This document shows positions 1-9,045 of a stretch of DNA of 43,537 bases, piece after piece. The DNA is from Lachnospiraceae bacterium (lineage in GTDB: Bacteria; Bacillota; Clostridia; Lachnospirales; Lachnospiraceae). A program made the translations under genes and the position numbers. The stretch's first letter is position 1, and each line of letters starts with the position of its first letter. The stretch spans positions 1 to 43,537 of the forward strand of contig JAFSGE010000053.1 in assembly GCA_017434885.1 (NCBI GenBank), read 5' to 3'. The notes below the pieces were generated by a model. The model was given only the letters and a program-made list of their open reading frames with translations, did no database searches and had not been told where the DNA came from.

Positions 1-2118
1 AAATTTGTAGTGATTTCCGAAAGTGATATTTTTGGTGCGGAAAAAAAGAAAAAAAAGACGAAGACAAAATATGAAGGACGCAAGATACAGGATTTTGCGG
101 AACTTTCTATCGGTGATTATGTAGTTCATGAAAATCACGGACTGGGTATTTACAGGGGAATTGAAAAGGTTGAGGTTGAGAAGGTTGTCAAAGACTATAT
201 TAAGATAGAATATCGCGGCGGCGGAAATCTTTATATACTGGCAACCGGACTTGATGTCATTCAGAAGTATGCTTCGGCGGACGCCAAACCTCCTAAGTTA
301 AATAAGCTGGGAACCCAGGAATGGGTCAAAACTAAAAGTAAAACCAAAGAAGCTGTGAATGAAGTGGCAAAGGATTTGGTTGAGCTTTATGCCCTGCGTC
401 AACAGTCGGAAGGCTTTCCCTATGGAAAAGACACAGTATGGCAGAGAGAGTTTGAAGAAATGTTTCCTTTTGAGGAAACGGAAGACCAACTTGCAGCCAT
501 TGAAGCGACAAAAAAGGATATGGAAAGTACTAAAATCATGGATCGTCTTATTTGTGGGGATGTTGGCTATGGAAAGACGGAAATTGCCATTCGTGCTGCT
601 TTTAAAGCGGTTCAGGAAGGCAAGCAGGTGGTTTATCTGGTTCCTACAACGATTTTGGCTCAGCAACACTACAATACCTTTGTGCAGCGAATGAAGGACT
701 TTCCGGTGCGAATTGATTTGCTGTCCCGTTTCAGGACATCTGCAGAACAAAAAAAGACGGTGGAAGATTTGCGCAAGGGCTTTGTGGATATTGTAATCGG
801 TACCCACAGGGTACTCTCTAAGGATGTGGTATTTAAGGACCTGGGGCTTTTGATTATTGATGAAGAACAGCGTTTTGGCGTGGCACACAAAGAGAAGATT
901 AAGAAGATGAAGGAATCGGTAGATGTGCTGACACTTACTGCGACACCCATTCCCAGAACTCTTCATATGAGCTTAATCGGAATCCGTGATATGAGTGTGC
1001 TTGAGGAAGCGCCTAATGACCGTCTGCCGATTCAGACCTATGTCATGGAATATAATGAAGAGATGGTGCGTGAAGCCATTGTCAGGGAACTTTCCAGAGA
1101 CGGACAGGTGTATTATGTGTATAACCGGGTGAATAATATTGCAGATATTGCGGCGGGAATTTCGCAATTGGTGCCGGAGGCGAATGTGGCATTTGCTCAT
1201 GGACAGATGCAGGAGCGGGAACTGGAAAAAATTATGTACGATTTTATTAATGGTGAAATCGATGTGCTGGTTTCCACAACCATTATCGAGACAGGACTGG
1301 ATATTTCCAATGTGAATACCATGATTATTCATGACTCCGATAATATGGGACTTTCCCAATTGTATCAGCTGAGAGGGCGTGTAGGACGAAGCAACAGAAC
1401 CGCTTATGCGTTTCTGATGTATAAGAGAGACAAGATGCTGAAGGAAGTGGCAGAAAAAAGGCTTGCTGCCATTAAGGAATTTACTGACCTTGGAAGTGGC
1501 TTTAAGATTGCGATGAGGGATTTGGAAATCAGAGGAGCCGGAAATCTGCTTGGGGTGAAACAGCACGGGCATATGCAGGCAGTGGGATATGATTTGTACT
1601 GCAAAATGCTCAATGAAGCCGTTAAAAGTCTGAAGGGAATCAGCACGGTGGAAGATTTTAACACTACGGTTGACTTGGACGTGGACGCATTCATTCCTCC
1701 TTCTTATATTATGAATGAAGTACAGAAGCTTGATATTTATAAAAGGATTGCGGGGCTGGAAAGCCAGGCGGAATGTGATGACATGCGGGAAGAACTTTTG
1801 GACCGTTTTGGGGAGATTCCCACAGCAGTTCACAATTTGTTCCGTATTTCCATGATTCGTGTCACGGCTCACAAGCTGTACATTACTGATGTCAAAGGAA
1901 AGAACGGGGAAATACAGCTTGTGCTGAAGGCAGACGCACAAATCCGTGCAGAACGTATTCCTGAACTTGTAAAGAAACAGGAAAAGCTTACTTTCAATTA
2001 CAAAATGATTAGCTTTATTAAAAAATATTATAAATGCGGCGTGGTGGAAAAGGATGCCCAGACATTACTTCTTCTTACGGAAGAACTGCTCCGCGACATG
2101 ACAGAGATGTTACTTTAA
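1..2118 (+). CDS. mfd: Transcription-repair coupling factor Mfd, C-terminal part (5' end outside window)
   Basis: Mfd is the ATP-driven translocase that removes stalled RNA polymerase from DNA lesions and recruits UvrA. The frame is open from base 1, so the gene begins upstream of the window and about 705 residues are visible, against roughly 1,150 for full-length Mfd. In order I see the RNA-polymerase-interacting CarD-like domain (GDYVVHENHGLGIY), then the RecG/UvrB-type helicase core with Walker A GDVGYGKTE (about 555-580), a DEEQRFG box (about 856-880), TATPIPRTLHMS (motif III/TRG region), the QLRGRVGRS motif and the C-terminal TRCF domain. Nothing looks broken. A strong terminator follows directly, so it is transcriptionally separate from the phosphate genes. 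The apparent GTG near position 10 is internal, not the real start. Confidence 0.97.
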   Translation, partial: KFVVISESDIFGAEKKKKKTKTKYEGRKIQDFAELSIGDYVVHENHGLGIYRGIEKVEVEKVVKDYIKIEYRGGGNLYILATGLDVIQKYASADAKPPKLNKLGTQEWVKTKSKTKEAVNEVAKDLVELYALRQQSEGFPYGKDTVWQREFEEMFPFEETEDQLAAIEATKKDMESTKIMDRLICGDVGYGKTEIAIRAAFKAVQEGKQVVYLVPTTILAQQHYNTFVQRMKDFPVRIDLLSRFRTSAEQKKTVEDLRKGFVDIVIGTHRVLSKDVVFKDLGLLIIDEEQRFGVAHKEKIKKMKESVDVLTLTATPIPRTLHMSLIGIRDMSVLEEAPNDRLPIQTYVMEYNEEMVREAIVRELSRDGQVYYVYNRVNNIADIAAGISQLVPEANVAFAHGQMQERELEKIMYDFINGEIDVLVSTTIIETGLDISNVNTMIIHDSDNMGLSQLYQLRGRVGRSNRTAYAFLMYKRDKMLKEVAEKRLAAIKEFTDLGSGFKIAMRDLEIRGAGNLLGVKQHGHMQAVGYDLYCKMLNEAVKSLKGISTVEDFNTTVDLDVDAFIPPSYIMNEVQKLDIYKRIAGLESQAECDDMREELLDRFGEIPTAVHNLFRISMIRVTAHKLYITDVKGKNGEIQLVLKADAQIRAERIPELVKKQEKLTFNYKMISFIKKYYKCGVVEKDAQTLLLLTEELLRDMTEMLL

Positions 2119-2150
2119 AAGAACCGTAAATCATTTACGGTTCTTTTTTT
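2118..2150 (+). terminator. Rho-independent terminator of mfd
   Basis: A perfect 13-bp inverted repeat (2118-2130 with 2134-2146), 3-nt loop TCA, is followed by a T tract to 2150. It starts on the last base of the mfd stop codon. The last three Ts are also the first three bases of the downstream Pho-box repeat. Confidence 0.9.
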
Positions 2151-2186
2151 ACATAAACCTTACAAAAGAATTACCTGTTTATGATA
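2148..2186 (+). promoter_or_regulatory. PhoP/PhoB-type Pho box upstream of pstS
   Basis: Hexamers TTTACA (2148), CTTACA (2159), ATTACC (2170) and a weaker ATGATA (2181) recur at exactly 11-bp steps on the same DNA face. This matches the known architecture of Gram-positive PhoP boxes (TTAACA-like direct repeats separated by about 5 bp). It sits upstream of a possible -10 TATGCT (2208-2213), at the usual activator distance, and before the pst operon. The cognate regulator could be the response regulator encoded at 8359-9033. This is inferred, not shown. Confidence 0.7.
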
Positions 2187-2207
2187 TTTTCAAAAAAATT
2201 TTCATGA

Positions 2208-2213
2208 TATGCT
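2208..2213 (+). promoter_or_regulatory. Possible -10 element of the pst promoter
   Basis: TATGCT lies about 22 bp past the last Pho-box repeat and about 68 bp before pstS. No good -35 is present at 17 bp, as expected for an activator-dependent Pho promoter. The assignment is tentative. Confidence 0.35.
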
Positions 2214-2237
2214 CAATGTGAACATGAGGAGAGAAAA

Positions 2238-2279
2238 ATGAAACCTCACAAATTATTCAGAAGAACGAGGAGATTATGA
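2238..2279 (+). CDS. Possible 13-residue Arg-rich leader peptide overlapping pstS start
   Basis: An ATG at 2238 has its own Shine-Dalgarno (AGGAGAG, 2227-2233) and opens a 13-codon frame reading MKPHKLFRRTRRL. Its TGA stop (2277-2279) overlaps the pstS ATG (2276-2278) as ATGA, the classic translational-coupling arrangement, and the pstS Shine-Dalgarno lies inside this small frame. The peptide has five codons for basic residues in its last seven or eight positions. It could be a leader that couples or tunes pstS translation, or a chance frame. Conservation across relatives would decide. I do not recognise the peptide. Confidence 0.35.
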   Translation: MKPHKLFRRTRRL

Positions 2280-3148
2280 AAATGAAGATGAGAAAAATCA
2301 CAGCACTTTTGTGTGCAGTAACTATGACACTTGGACTGGTAGCCTGCGGCAGCGGCACAGAGACAGAATCGACAACTCAGACGACGGAAACAGAGGCATC
2401 TGATGCGGATTTGACAGGAACTGTTTCCATGGCGGGAAGTACATCTATGGAGAAGCTTGCCAATGCCACAGCAGAGAGTTTTATGGCAAAATATCCCGGT
2501 GTAACCGTAACGGCAGAATTTACCGGTTCTTCGGCAGGTGTGGAAGCCGTAACCGCAGGAAGTGTAGATATCGGTAATGCATCAAGAGCGCTTAAGGATG
2601 CGGAAAAAGAAGCAGGAATTGTAGAAAATATTGTGGCTATTGACGGTATCGCGGTTGTGGTTGATCCTGCCAATACAGTAGTTGACCTGACAAAGGAGCA
2701 GCTGATTTCCGTATATACAGGTGAAACAAAGAACTGGAGTGAACTTGGCGGCGCAGATGCACCTATTGTAGTGGTGGGACGTGAAGCAAGCTCCGGCACA
2801 AGAAGTGCTTTCGAAGAACTTTTGGAAATTGAAGATGCGTGTGTATATGCAAGTGAACTTGACAGTACAGGTGCAGTAATTGCCAAGGTGGCAGCAACAC
2901 CCGGAGCAATCGGTTATGTTTCTTTAGATGCCATTAATGAAACGGTAGTGGCAGTTTCTCTGGAAGGTGTGGCAGCAAATGCGGAAAATATCAAAGCGGG
3001 AAATTATTTCCTCAGCAGACCTTTTGTAATGGCAACTAAGGGGGGAATTTCCGAGCAGAGCGAAGCTGTTCAGGCGTACTTTGAATACCTTGCATCGGAA
3101 GAAGGCAAAGAAGTGATTGCAGCAGTGGGATTAATTATTGCAGACTAA
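2276..3148 (+). CDS. pstS: Phosphate ABC transporter substrate-binding lipoprotein PstS
   Basis: PstS captures inorganic phosphate outside the membrane and delivers it to PstCA. The 290-residue product has a lipoprotein signal peptide with lipobox LVAC, a short Thr/Glu-rich linker, then the phosphate-binding fold: GSTSMEKLA, EFTGSSAGVEA, DIGNASRALKDAE and REASSGTRSAFEE supply the Ser/Thr/Arg/Asp residues that bind phosphate in this family. Start ATG 2276 has RBS GAGGAG at 2267-2272. It is the first full-size gene of a pstSCAB-phoU operon and lies behind a Pho box, so induction by phosphate starvation is expected. Confidence 0.95.
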   Translation: MKMKMRKITALLCAVTMTLGLVACGSGTETESTTQTTETEASDADLTGTVSMAGSTSMEKLANATAESFMAKYPGVTVTAEFTGSSAGVEAVTAGSVDIGNASRALKDAEKEAGIVENIVAIDGIAVVVDPANTVVDLTKEQLISVYTGETKNWSELGGADAPIVVVGREASSGTRSAFEELLEIEDACVYASELDSTGAVIAKVAATPGAIGYVSLDAINETVVAVSLEGVAANAENIKAGNYFLSRPFVMATKGGISEQSEAVQAYFEYLASEEGKEVIAAVGLIIAD

Positions 3149-3182
3149 GTGACATTGGCGGATAAATGTAGAGGTAAGGGTT

Positions 3183-4121
3183 TTGGATAATAAACAAATA
3201 CATACCATTATCGGTAGCAGAAAAAATAAATCCGCAGTGGAAAAGGCGGCACAGGGTATTTTTACCCTGTGTGCATTCATCGCTGTTCTGGCAGTGGCAT
3301 CCATTACGGTATATATGATTATTAACGGAGCACCTGCGCTTTTTAAGGTGGGAGTGAAAGATATTCTTTTTGAAACACAGTGGAGACCTTCTGCAGAGAA
3401 TGCATCCTTCGGTATTCTGTGGGTTATTTTGACGTCTGTAATCGGAACGGTGCTTGCAGTGATTTTGGGAGTGCCCATGGGTGTATTTACGGCAGTATTT
3501 CTGGCGGAGACGGCTCCAAAGAAAATGGCGGCAGTGGTAAGACCTGCGGTGGAACTGCTTGCGGGAATTCCCTCGGTTATTTACGGACTTTTGGGGCTTA
3601 TGATATTAAATCCGTTCATGTATAAGCTGGAGCTTGCTGTTTTTGAGAACTCGAAGAGTCATCAGTTTACCGGTGGGGCAAATCTGCTTTCTGCCGTAAT
3701 TGTGCTTGCGGTGATGATTCTGCCTACGGTAATCAATATCAGTGAATCAGCAATCAGAGCAGTGCCGGATTCTCTGCGGGCAGCTTCGCTGGCTCTTGGA
3801 GCATCCCATATGCAGACTATTTTCAAGGTGGTTCTTCCGGCAGCAAAGTCAGGAATTGTTACGGCGGTTGTGCTGGGAGTAGGAAGGGCTATCGGGGAAG
3901 CTATGGCAATTACGCTGGTATCGGGAAGCTCAGTGAATGCGCCGCTTCCGTTTAATTCTGTCCGTTTCCTGACAACAGCAATTGTAGCGGAAATGGGTTA
4001 TGCATCCGGACTGCACAGACAGGTGCTTTTTACCATAGGATTGGTTTTGTTTGCTTTTATCATGCTCATCAATATATCCCTGACAAGAATTTTGAAGAAG
4101 GGAGAAAATGGTAATGCATAA
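3183..4121 (+). CDS. pstC: Phosphate ABC transporter permease PstC
   Basis: PstC is one of the two membrane subunits of the high-affinity phosphate importer. The 312-residue protein has about six hydrophobic segments and the family motifs WRPSAENASFGI near the first periplasmic region, ELLAGIPSVIYG, and a permease coupling loop around DSLRAASLALGAS. The start is a TTG at 3183 preceded by GAGGTAAGGG. No in-frame ATG lies nearby. Its 3' end overlaps pstA by 14 bp, indicating translational coupling. Confidence 0.95.
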   Translation: MDNKQIHTIIGSRKNKSAVEKAAQGIFTLCAFIAVLAVASITVYMIINGAPALFKVGVKDILFETQWRPSAENASFGILWVILTSVIGTVLAVILGVPMGVFTAVFLAETAPKKMAAVVRPAVELLAGIPSVIYGLLGLMILNPFMYKLELAVFENSKSHQFTGGANLLSAVIVLAVMILPTVINISESAIRAVPDSLRAASLALGASHMQTIFKVVLPAAKSGIVTAVVLGVGRAIGEAMAITLVSGSSVNAPLPFNSVRFLTTAIVAEMGYASGLHRQVLFTIGLVLFAFIMLINISLTRILKKGENGNA

Positions 4122-4986
4122 CAGTATTATTGGAAAAAGAAAAAGAAATTCAGATGTCATAATCCGATTTCTGATTAATATCTCAGCAGGCTTTTCTGTT
4201 GTGCTGTTGCTTGGAATTATCGGTTATGTTTTTTTAAAGGGAATCGGCAAGGTGAACTGGCAGTTTCTTACGGGAGTCACCAGTACCTTAATGGGAACCG
4301 TGGGAATTGCGGGAAACATCGTAAATACATTATATATAATTGTTATTACCCTGCTGATAGCGACTCCTGTGGGTATCGGCTCGGCAATTTATCTGAGTGA
4401 ATATGCTAAACCGGGCAGATTGGTAAGACTGGTTGAGTTTACCACAGAAACCCTGTCGGGTATTCCGTCTATTATATTTGGATTGTTTGGTATGGTGTTT
4501 TTCGGAAATGTATTTGGATTTGGTTATTCTATTCTGACAGGCGCGTTGACGCTTACCATTATGGTACTTCCCCTCATTACCAGAAATACGCAGGAAGCGT
4601 TAAAAACAGTCCCTGACAGCTACAGAAGTGGTGCACTGGGTATGGGCGCAACGAAATGGTATATGATAAGAACTATCCTCCTCCCCTCAGCCCTGCCCGG
4701 TATCATCACAGGTGTAATTCTGGCAATCGGAAGAATTGTGGGAGAGTCAGCGGCACTTTTGTTCACGGCAGGAAGCGGTTATCTTTTGCCAAAGGCAGGA
4801 ATTGGCTACCTTCATAAAGTGATGGAATCCGGCGGTACGCTTACCATACAATTATACTTAAGCATGGCAAAAGCGGAATATGATGTGGCTTTCGGCATTG
4901 CGGTAGTATTGCTGGTAATAGTATTTGTTATCAACCGACTGACCAAATATCTGGCAAAAAAATTTGATGTAAACAAGATAAAATAA
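4108..4986 (+). CDS. pstA: Phosphate ABC transporter permease PstA
   Basis: PstA is the partner permease of PstC. The 292-residue protein shows an N-terminal hydrophobic segment, [15 protein letters not shown] (the same signature as in PstC), the coupling loop [16 protein letters not shown], and [16 protein letters not shown], which is typical of PstA. ATG 4108 overlaps the end of pstC. A second ATG six bases downstream (4114) is an alternative start. About six membrane segments are evident. pstB follows after 26 bp. Confidence 0.95.
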   Translation: MVMHNSIIGKRKRNSDVIIRFLINISAGFSVVLLLGIIGYVFLKGIGKVNWQFLTGVTSTLMGTVGIAGNIVNTLYIIVITLLIATPVGIGSAIYLSEYAKPGRLVRLVEFTTETLSGIPSIIFGLFGMVFFGNVFGFGYSILTGALTLTIMVLPLITRNTQEALKTVPDSYRSGALGMGATKWYMIRTILLPSALPGIITGVILAIGRIVGESAALLFTAGSGYLLPKAGIGYLHKVMESGGTLTIQLYLSMAKAEYDVAFGIAVVLLVIVFVINRLTKYLAKKFDVNKIK

Positions 4987-5012
4987 AAAACGAGAGATTG
5001 GAAAGGGAGAAA

Positions 5013-5780
5013 ATGAATCAGAAAGAGCAATATAAAATTGTGGCAGAGCATTTGCATCTTCATTACGGAGAAAAACATGCACTTAAGGATATTAATATGA
5101 ATATTTCTGCCGGTGCGGTAACTGCTTTTATCGGCCCTTCCGGATGCGGAAAATCTACTTTTTTAAAAACTCTGAACAGGATGAATGATTTGGTGGACGG
5201 CGTAAAAATAGAAGGAAAAGTGTATCTTGACGGAGAAGATATTTATGGGCCGAAGGTGGAAACAACACTGCTTCGCAAAAAGATGGGAATGGTATTTCAA
5301 CAGCCCAATCCTTTTCCTATGAGCATTTATGATAATATTGCGTACGGACCCAGAATCCACGGAATTAAAAATAAAGCGAAGTTAGATGAAATTGTGGAGC
5401 GTTCTTTGAAGGATGCAGCAATTTTTGATGAGGTAAAGGACAGATTGAAAAAATCCGCCTTAGGACTTTCCGGCGGACAACAGCAAAGACTGTGCATTGC
5501 AAGGGCACTTGCGGTAGAACCTGAGATTCTTCTGATGGATGAACCTACATCAGCTCTTGACCCGATTTCTACACTAAAAATTGAGGAATTGATGGAGGAA
5601 CTGAAAAAGAAGTATACGGTAATCGTAGTAACGCACAATATGCAGCAGGCAACCAGAGTATCCGACTATACAGCATTCTTTCTTGTGGGAGAGGTTGTGG
5701 AATTTGATACTACAGACAATATTTTTTCCAGACCCAGAGATAAAAGGACGGAAGATTATATAACAGGACGTTTTGGTTAA
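5013..5780 (+). CDS. pstB: Phosphate ABC transporter ATP-binding protein PstB
   Basis: PstB is the cytoplasmic ATPase that powers phosphate import through PstCA. From the chosen ATG (5013) the protein is 255 residues, the normal length. Motifs are Walker [10 protein letters not shown], the Q-loop [15 protein letters not shown] that is characteristic of PstB, ABC signature LSGGQQQR, Walker [13 protein letters not shown] and switch His in VVTHNMQQA. The longer frame from a TTG at 4998 is less likely because AAAGGGAG (5001-5008) sits at the right distance for 5013. Confidence 0.96.
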   Translation: MNQKEQYKIVAEHLHLHYGEKHALKDINMNISAGAVTAFIGPSGCGKSTFLKTLNRMNDLVDGVKIEGKVYLDGEDIYGPKVETTLLRKKMGMVFQQPNPFPMSIYDNIAYGPRIHGIKNKAKLDEIVERSLKDAAIFDEVKDRLKKSALGLSGGQQQRLCIARALAVEPEILLMDEPTSALDPISTLKIEELMEELKKKYTVIVVTHNMQQATRVSDYTAFFLVGEVVEFDTTDNIFSRPRDKRTEDYITGRFG

Positions 5781-5798
5781 TGGCGGAAAGGGGTAGAA

Positions 5799-6461
5799 AT
5801 GTCACCGAGAATCAGTTTTGAAAAAGACCTGACTTTGTTAGATGGAAATGTTGCGGAAATGGGTAAAAAGGCCTTGGAAAATTATGAGGCGCTTTTTGCA
5901 GCTTTTGAAAAAGGCGATAAAGAAGAAATACACAGAATTACAAAAATTGATAAGGAAATCGGAAACAGACAAAGAGAAATTGAGTCACAGTGCTTGTTTC
6001 TGATTACCAGGCAACAGCCTATTGTGGGAGACCTCAGAGTAGTAACTGCGGCACTAAAGGTGGTGACGGACATTGAGAGAGTGGGCGACCATGTGGCAGA
6101 TATTGCAGAACTGCTGTTGCGTATCGGCATTAAGGATTTGACCCAGTACTCAATTCATATCGTGCCTATGATAATGGCGGCAAAGGATATGACCAAGATG
6201 GCCGTGGATGCATTTACGGGTAGAGACAGAGAGGTAGCTGAGGAAGTGATTGCCAGTGATGATGTGGTGGATGAACTGTTTAATTATGTAAAAAGTGATT
6301 TGATAGAACTGCTGAAACGGGATGCAAAGGATGCTGACGATTGTATTGATGTTTTGATGATTGCAAAATATCTGGAAAAAATCGGCGACCATGCGGTTAA
6401 TATCGGACAGTGGGAGGTTTTCAAAGAGACAGGAAACATGGATAATATGCGGCTTTTGTAA
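5799..6461 (+). CDS. phoU: Phosphate transport regulator PhoU
   Basis: PhoU is a cytoplasmic helical protein that links Pst transporter status to the PhoR kinase and represses the Pho response when phosphate is plentiful. The 220-residue product has the two tandem three-helix-bundle repeats of the family, each with its metal-binding E/DxxxD-type motif: DIERVGDHVADIAE in the first half and YLEKIGDHAVNIGQW in the second. ATG 5799 follows GGAAAGGGG, 18 bp after pstB, so it belongs to the same operon. Confidence 0.95.
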   Translation: MSPRISFEKDLTLLDGNVAEMGKKALENYEALFAAFEKGDKEEIHRITKIDKEIGNRQREIESQCLFLITRQQPIVGDLRVVTAALKVVTDIERVGDHVADIAELLLRIGIKDLTQYSIHIVPMIMAAKDMTKMAVDAFTGRDREVAEEVIASDDVVDELFNYVKSDLIELLKRDAKDADDCIDVLMIAKYLEKIGDHAVNIGQWEVFKETGNMDNMRLL

Positions 6462-6556
6462 GAAAATAAAAATTCCCTATACCCAAAAGGCGACAAATAG
6501 TGTAAAATAATGAGCAAATAGGATTTTTTACGAAAACTACCCGGAGGGATAGGAAA

Positions 6557-8326
6557 ATGGATTTTTTTAGTGTACTGACGATGATTGGCGGTTTGGCATT
6601 GTTTTTGTACGGAATGGACATGCTTGGAGACGCCCTCAAAAAATTGTCCGGCGGTAAGCTGGAGATTATTTTGGAGAAACTGACTTCCAACAAGCTCATG
6701 GCAATTTTGCTCGGTGCAGGAGTAACGGCAATTATACAGTCGTCTTCTGCTACTACTGTAATGGTAGTAGGTTTTGTTAACTCAGGAATTATGAAGCTGA
6801 CACAGTCTATCGGTGTTATCTTAGGTGCCAATGTGGGTACTACAGCAACTGCATGGATTCTGAGTTTGGCTGAAATCAGCGGAACCGGCTTTTTTATGAA
6901 ACTGTTAAAGCCGACTTCGTTTTCCCCTGTGCTTGCCATTATCGGTGTTTTCATGATTATGATGGCAAAGAAGGAGAAATATAAGGATATTGGTTCCATT
7001 ATGGTGGGTTTTGCTATTTTGATGTTTGGTATGGATACCATGTCAACAGCAGTGGAACCGTTGGCAGAAAGCCCTCAGTTTTCAAGTATATTGTTAATGT
7101 TTTCCAATCCGGTACTGGGTATGCTGGCAGGACTTATTTTGACGGCTGTTATCCAGTCTTCTTCTGCGTCTATCGGTATTTTGCAGGCGCTTTGCGTGAC
7201 CGGTGCGGTAAGCTATTCCACGGCACTTCCCATTATCATGGGTCAGAATGTGGGTACCTGTGTGACGGCATTGATTTCCAGTGCGGGTGCAGGAAAGAAC
7301 GGTAAGAGAGCGGCGTTAATCCATCTGTATTACAACATTATCAAGACGGTTGGGTTTATGGTGATTTTCTATTCCTTGCATGCAGTGCTGAATTTTGCAT
7401 TTATGGAAACGTCTATCAGTGCTCTGGGGGTAGCGGTAGTACATACGGCGTTTAATGTGGTTGCAGTAATTTTGATAGCGCCTTTTTCCGCTGTTTTGGA
7501 AAAATTGGTTTATATTACCATTCCGGAAACACAGGAGGAATTGGAAGCGCAGAAAAACAAGAAGGATGTACAGATTCTGGATCCTCGTTTCTTAAATACA
7601 CCCGGGTTTGCGTTGGAACAGTGTAAAAATGCAGCCGTAGAGATGGCGACATATACCAAGGAAGCATTGCTTCTTGCCATTCAGGTTGTAGATAAATTTG
7701 ATAACACGATGGCTGATAAGGTGGAGGAACTGGAGAATATTGTAGACCATTATGATGATGAAATCGGTTCCTATTTAGTGAAGCTGAGTAGTCATGATTT
7801 GACAGAAAAGGACAGTCAGCAGCTTTCTGTTTTACTTCACTGCATCGGTGATTTTGAGCGTATTGCAGACCATGCAATCAATATCGTGGATGCAGCAAGA
7901 GAAATGACGGATAAAGAACAGAGCTTTTCCAAGAAGGCGCAGGAAGAGCTTGCTGTTTATACCAGTGCAATTAAGGATATTGTGAATACGGCATTTTTGG
8001 TATTCCAGGAAGAAGATTTGAAACTGGCAACAGTCATTGAACCGTTGGAAGAAGTAATTGATTACCTCAGTGAAGAGGTGAAGAAACGTCACTTGAAGAG
8101 ACTCCGTAAAGGCAAATGTTCCATTGAAATGGGATTTGTATTGGCAGACCTTACCACCAACTATGAACGAGTATCCGACCATTGCTCCAACATTGCACTT
8201 GCTATGTTACAGTTAAATGAAGATAATTTTGATACCCATGAGTATCAGGATAATATGTCCAGCAAGGATAATCTGATTTTCATGGCGGAAGTAAAGCATT
8301 TGAAGGACAAGTATGCACTTCCTTAA
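6557..8326 (+). CDS. Na+/phosphate symporter family protein with C-terminal PhoU domain (NptA/YjbB type)
   Basis: The 589-residue protein belongs to the Na/Pi-cotransporter (PNaS) family. The membrane part (residues about 1-310) contains the inverted-repeat hallmark QSSSA twice (AIIQSSSATT and AVIQSSSASI), each followed by a Gly-rich GANVGT/GQNVGT segment. From about residue 340 a PhoU-like helical domain follows, with DFERIADHAINI and YERVSDHCSNI motifs. Family members carry phosphate in or out using sodium, and YjbB of E. coli is an exporter. Here it lies between phoU (95-bp gap) and a PhoP/PhoR-like pair, so a role in phosphate balance is likely. Direction of transport cannot be read from sequence. 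Confidence 0.9.
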   Translation: MDFFSVLTMIGGLALFLYGMDMLGDALKKLSGGKLEIILEKLTSNKLMAILLGAGVTAIIQSSSATTVMVVGFVNSGIMKLTQSIGVILGANVGTTATAWILSLAEISGTGFFMKLLKPTSFSPVLAIIGVFMIMMAKKEKYKDIGSIMVGFAILMFGMDTMSTAVEPLAESPQFSSILLMFSNPVLGMLAGLILTAVIQSSSASIGILQALCVTGAVSYSTALPIIMGQNVGTCVTALISSAGAGKNGKRAALIHLYYNIIKTVGFMVIFYSLHAVLNFAFMETSISALGVAVVHTAFNVVAVILIAPFSAVLEKLVYITIPETQEELEAQKNKKDVQILDPRFLNTPGFALEQCKNAAVEMATYTKEALLLAIQVVDKFDNTMADKVEELENIVDHYDDEIGSYLVKLSSHDLTEKDSQQLSVLLHCIGDFERIADHAINIVDAAREMTDKEQSFSKKAQEELAVYTSAIKDIVNTAFLVFQEEDLKLATVIEPLEEVIDYLSEEVKKRHLKRLRKGKCSIEMGFVLADLTTNYERVSDHCSNIALAMLQLNEDNFDTHEYQDNMSSKDNLIFMAEVKHLKDKYALP

Positions 8327-8358
8327 GTTGTTGCTAAAATGCTTTCGGAGGATGAATT

Positions 8359-9033
8359 GTGGCACTGATTTATGTGGTAGAGGATGACAAAAATATCAGG
8401 GAAATTGAGAAGATTGCACTGCAAAATTCCGGGCATGAGGTAGAGGAATTTGAATACGCAAAAGACTTCTTTGCGGCATTAAAAGAAAAAAGGCCGGACT
8501 TACTGCTTCTTGATATTATGCTTCCCGATGCGGACGGACTTGAAGTTGTAAAAGAAATTCGGGGGGATGCTGTTTTGGGTGAATTGCCTGTTATAATGGT
8601 GACTGCAAAAACTTCCGAGATTGATAAGGTGAAAGGCCTTGATATGGGAGCCGATGACTATCTTACCAAACCTTTTGGAGTGATGGAACTTATTTCCAGA
8701 GTAAAAGCTCTCCTTAGAAGAACCAGTAAGGAATCGGCAGAAAAAATCATTACCATCGGAAATGTATGCCTGAATGAAGAAAAGCATTGCGTGACAGTGG
8801 AAAATGAACTTTGCGAGTTGACATATAAAGAGTATGAACTTTTGAAAGTACTGATGACAAATGTAGGAAGTGTGACCACAAGGGAAGAAATTCTGAGCAG
8901 AGTGTGGGGGACGGATTTTGAGGGGGAATCCCGGACTCTTGATATGCACATCAAAACATTGCGTCAGAAACTGGGAGAATCGGGCAGTATGATTAAGACT
9001 GTGCGTAATGTGGGATATATTTTTAACGTGTAA
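8359..9033 (+). CDS. phoP: OmpR/PhoB-family response regulator, probably the Pho regulator
   Basis: A 224-residue two-domain response regulator. The receiver domain has the acidic pair EDD, phospho-acceptor Asp52 (LLLLDIMLPD), the conserved Thr in VTAKTS and Lys in LTKPFG. The C-terminal winged helix (residues about 130-224) has LTYKEYELLKVL and the closing TVRNVGYIF. The start is GTG 8359 with a good RBS (TTTCGGAGGA). It lies directly before a histidine kinase and after the pst/phoU/symporter genes, so the Pho-box-binding role is a strong contextual inference. Sequence alone only proves the OmpR family. Confidence 0.88.
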   Translation: MALIYVVEDDKNIREIEKIALQNSGHEVEEFEYAKDFFAALKEKRPDLLLLDIMLPDADGLEVVKEIRGDAVLGELPVIMVTAKTSEIDKVKGLDMGADDYLTKPFGVMELISRVKALLRRTSKESAEKIITIGNVCLNEEKHCVTVENELCELTYKEYELLKVLMTNVGSVTTREEILSRVWGTDFEGESRTLDMHIKTLRQKLGESGSMIKTVRNVGYIFNV

Positions 9034-9045
9034 AGGAACCCTCGT

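Noticed and set aside
973-1941. Long open frame on the minus strand inside mfd (and similar antisense frames throughout)
   Set aside because: It overlaps a clear conserved gene, has His/Cys-rich low-quality translation with no recognisable domain, and lacks an RBS. It is a codon-bias shadow.
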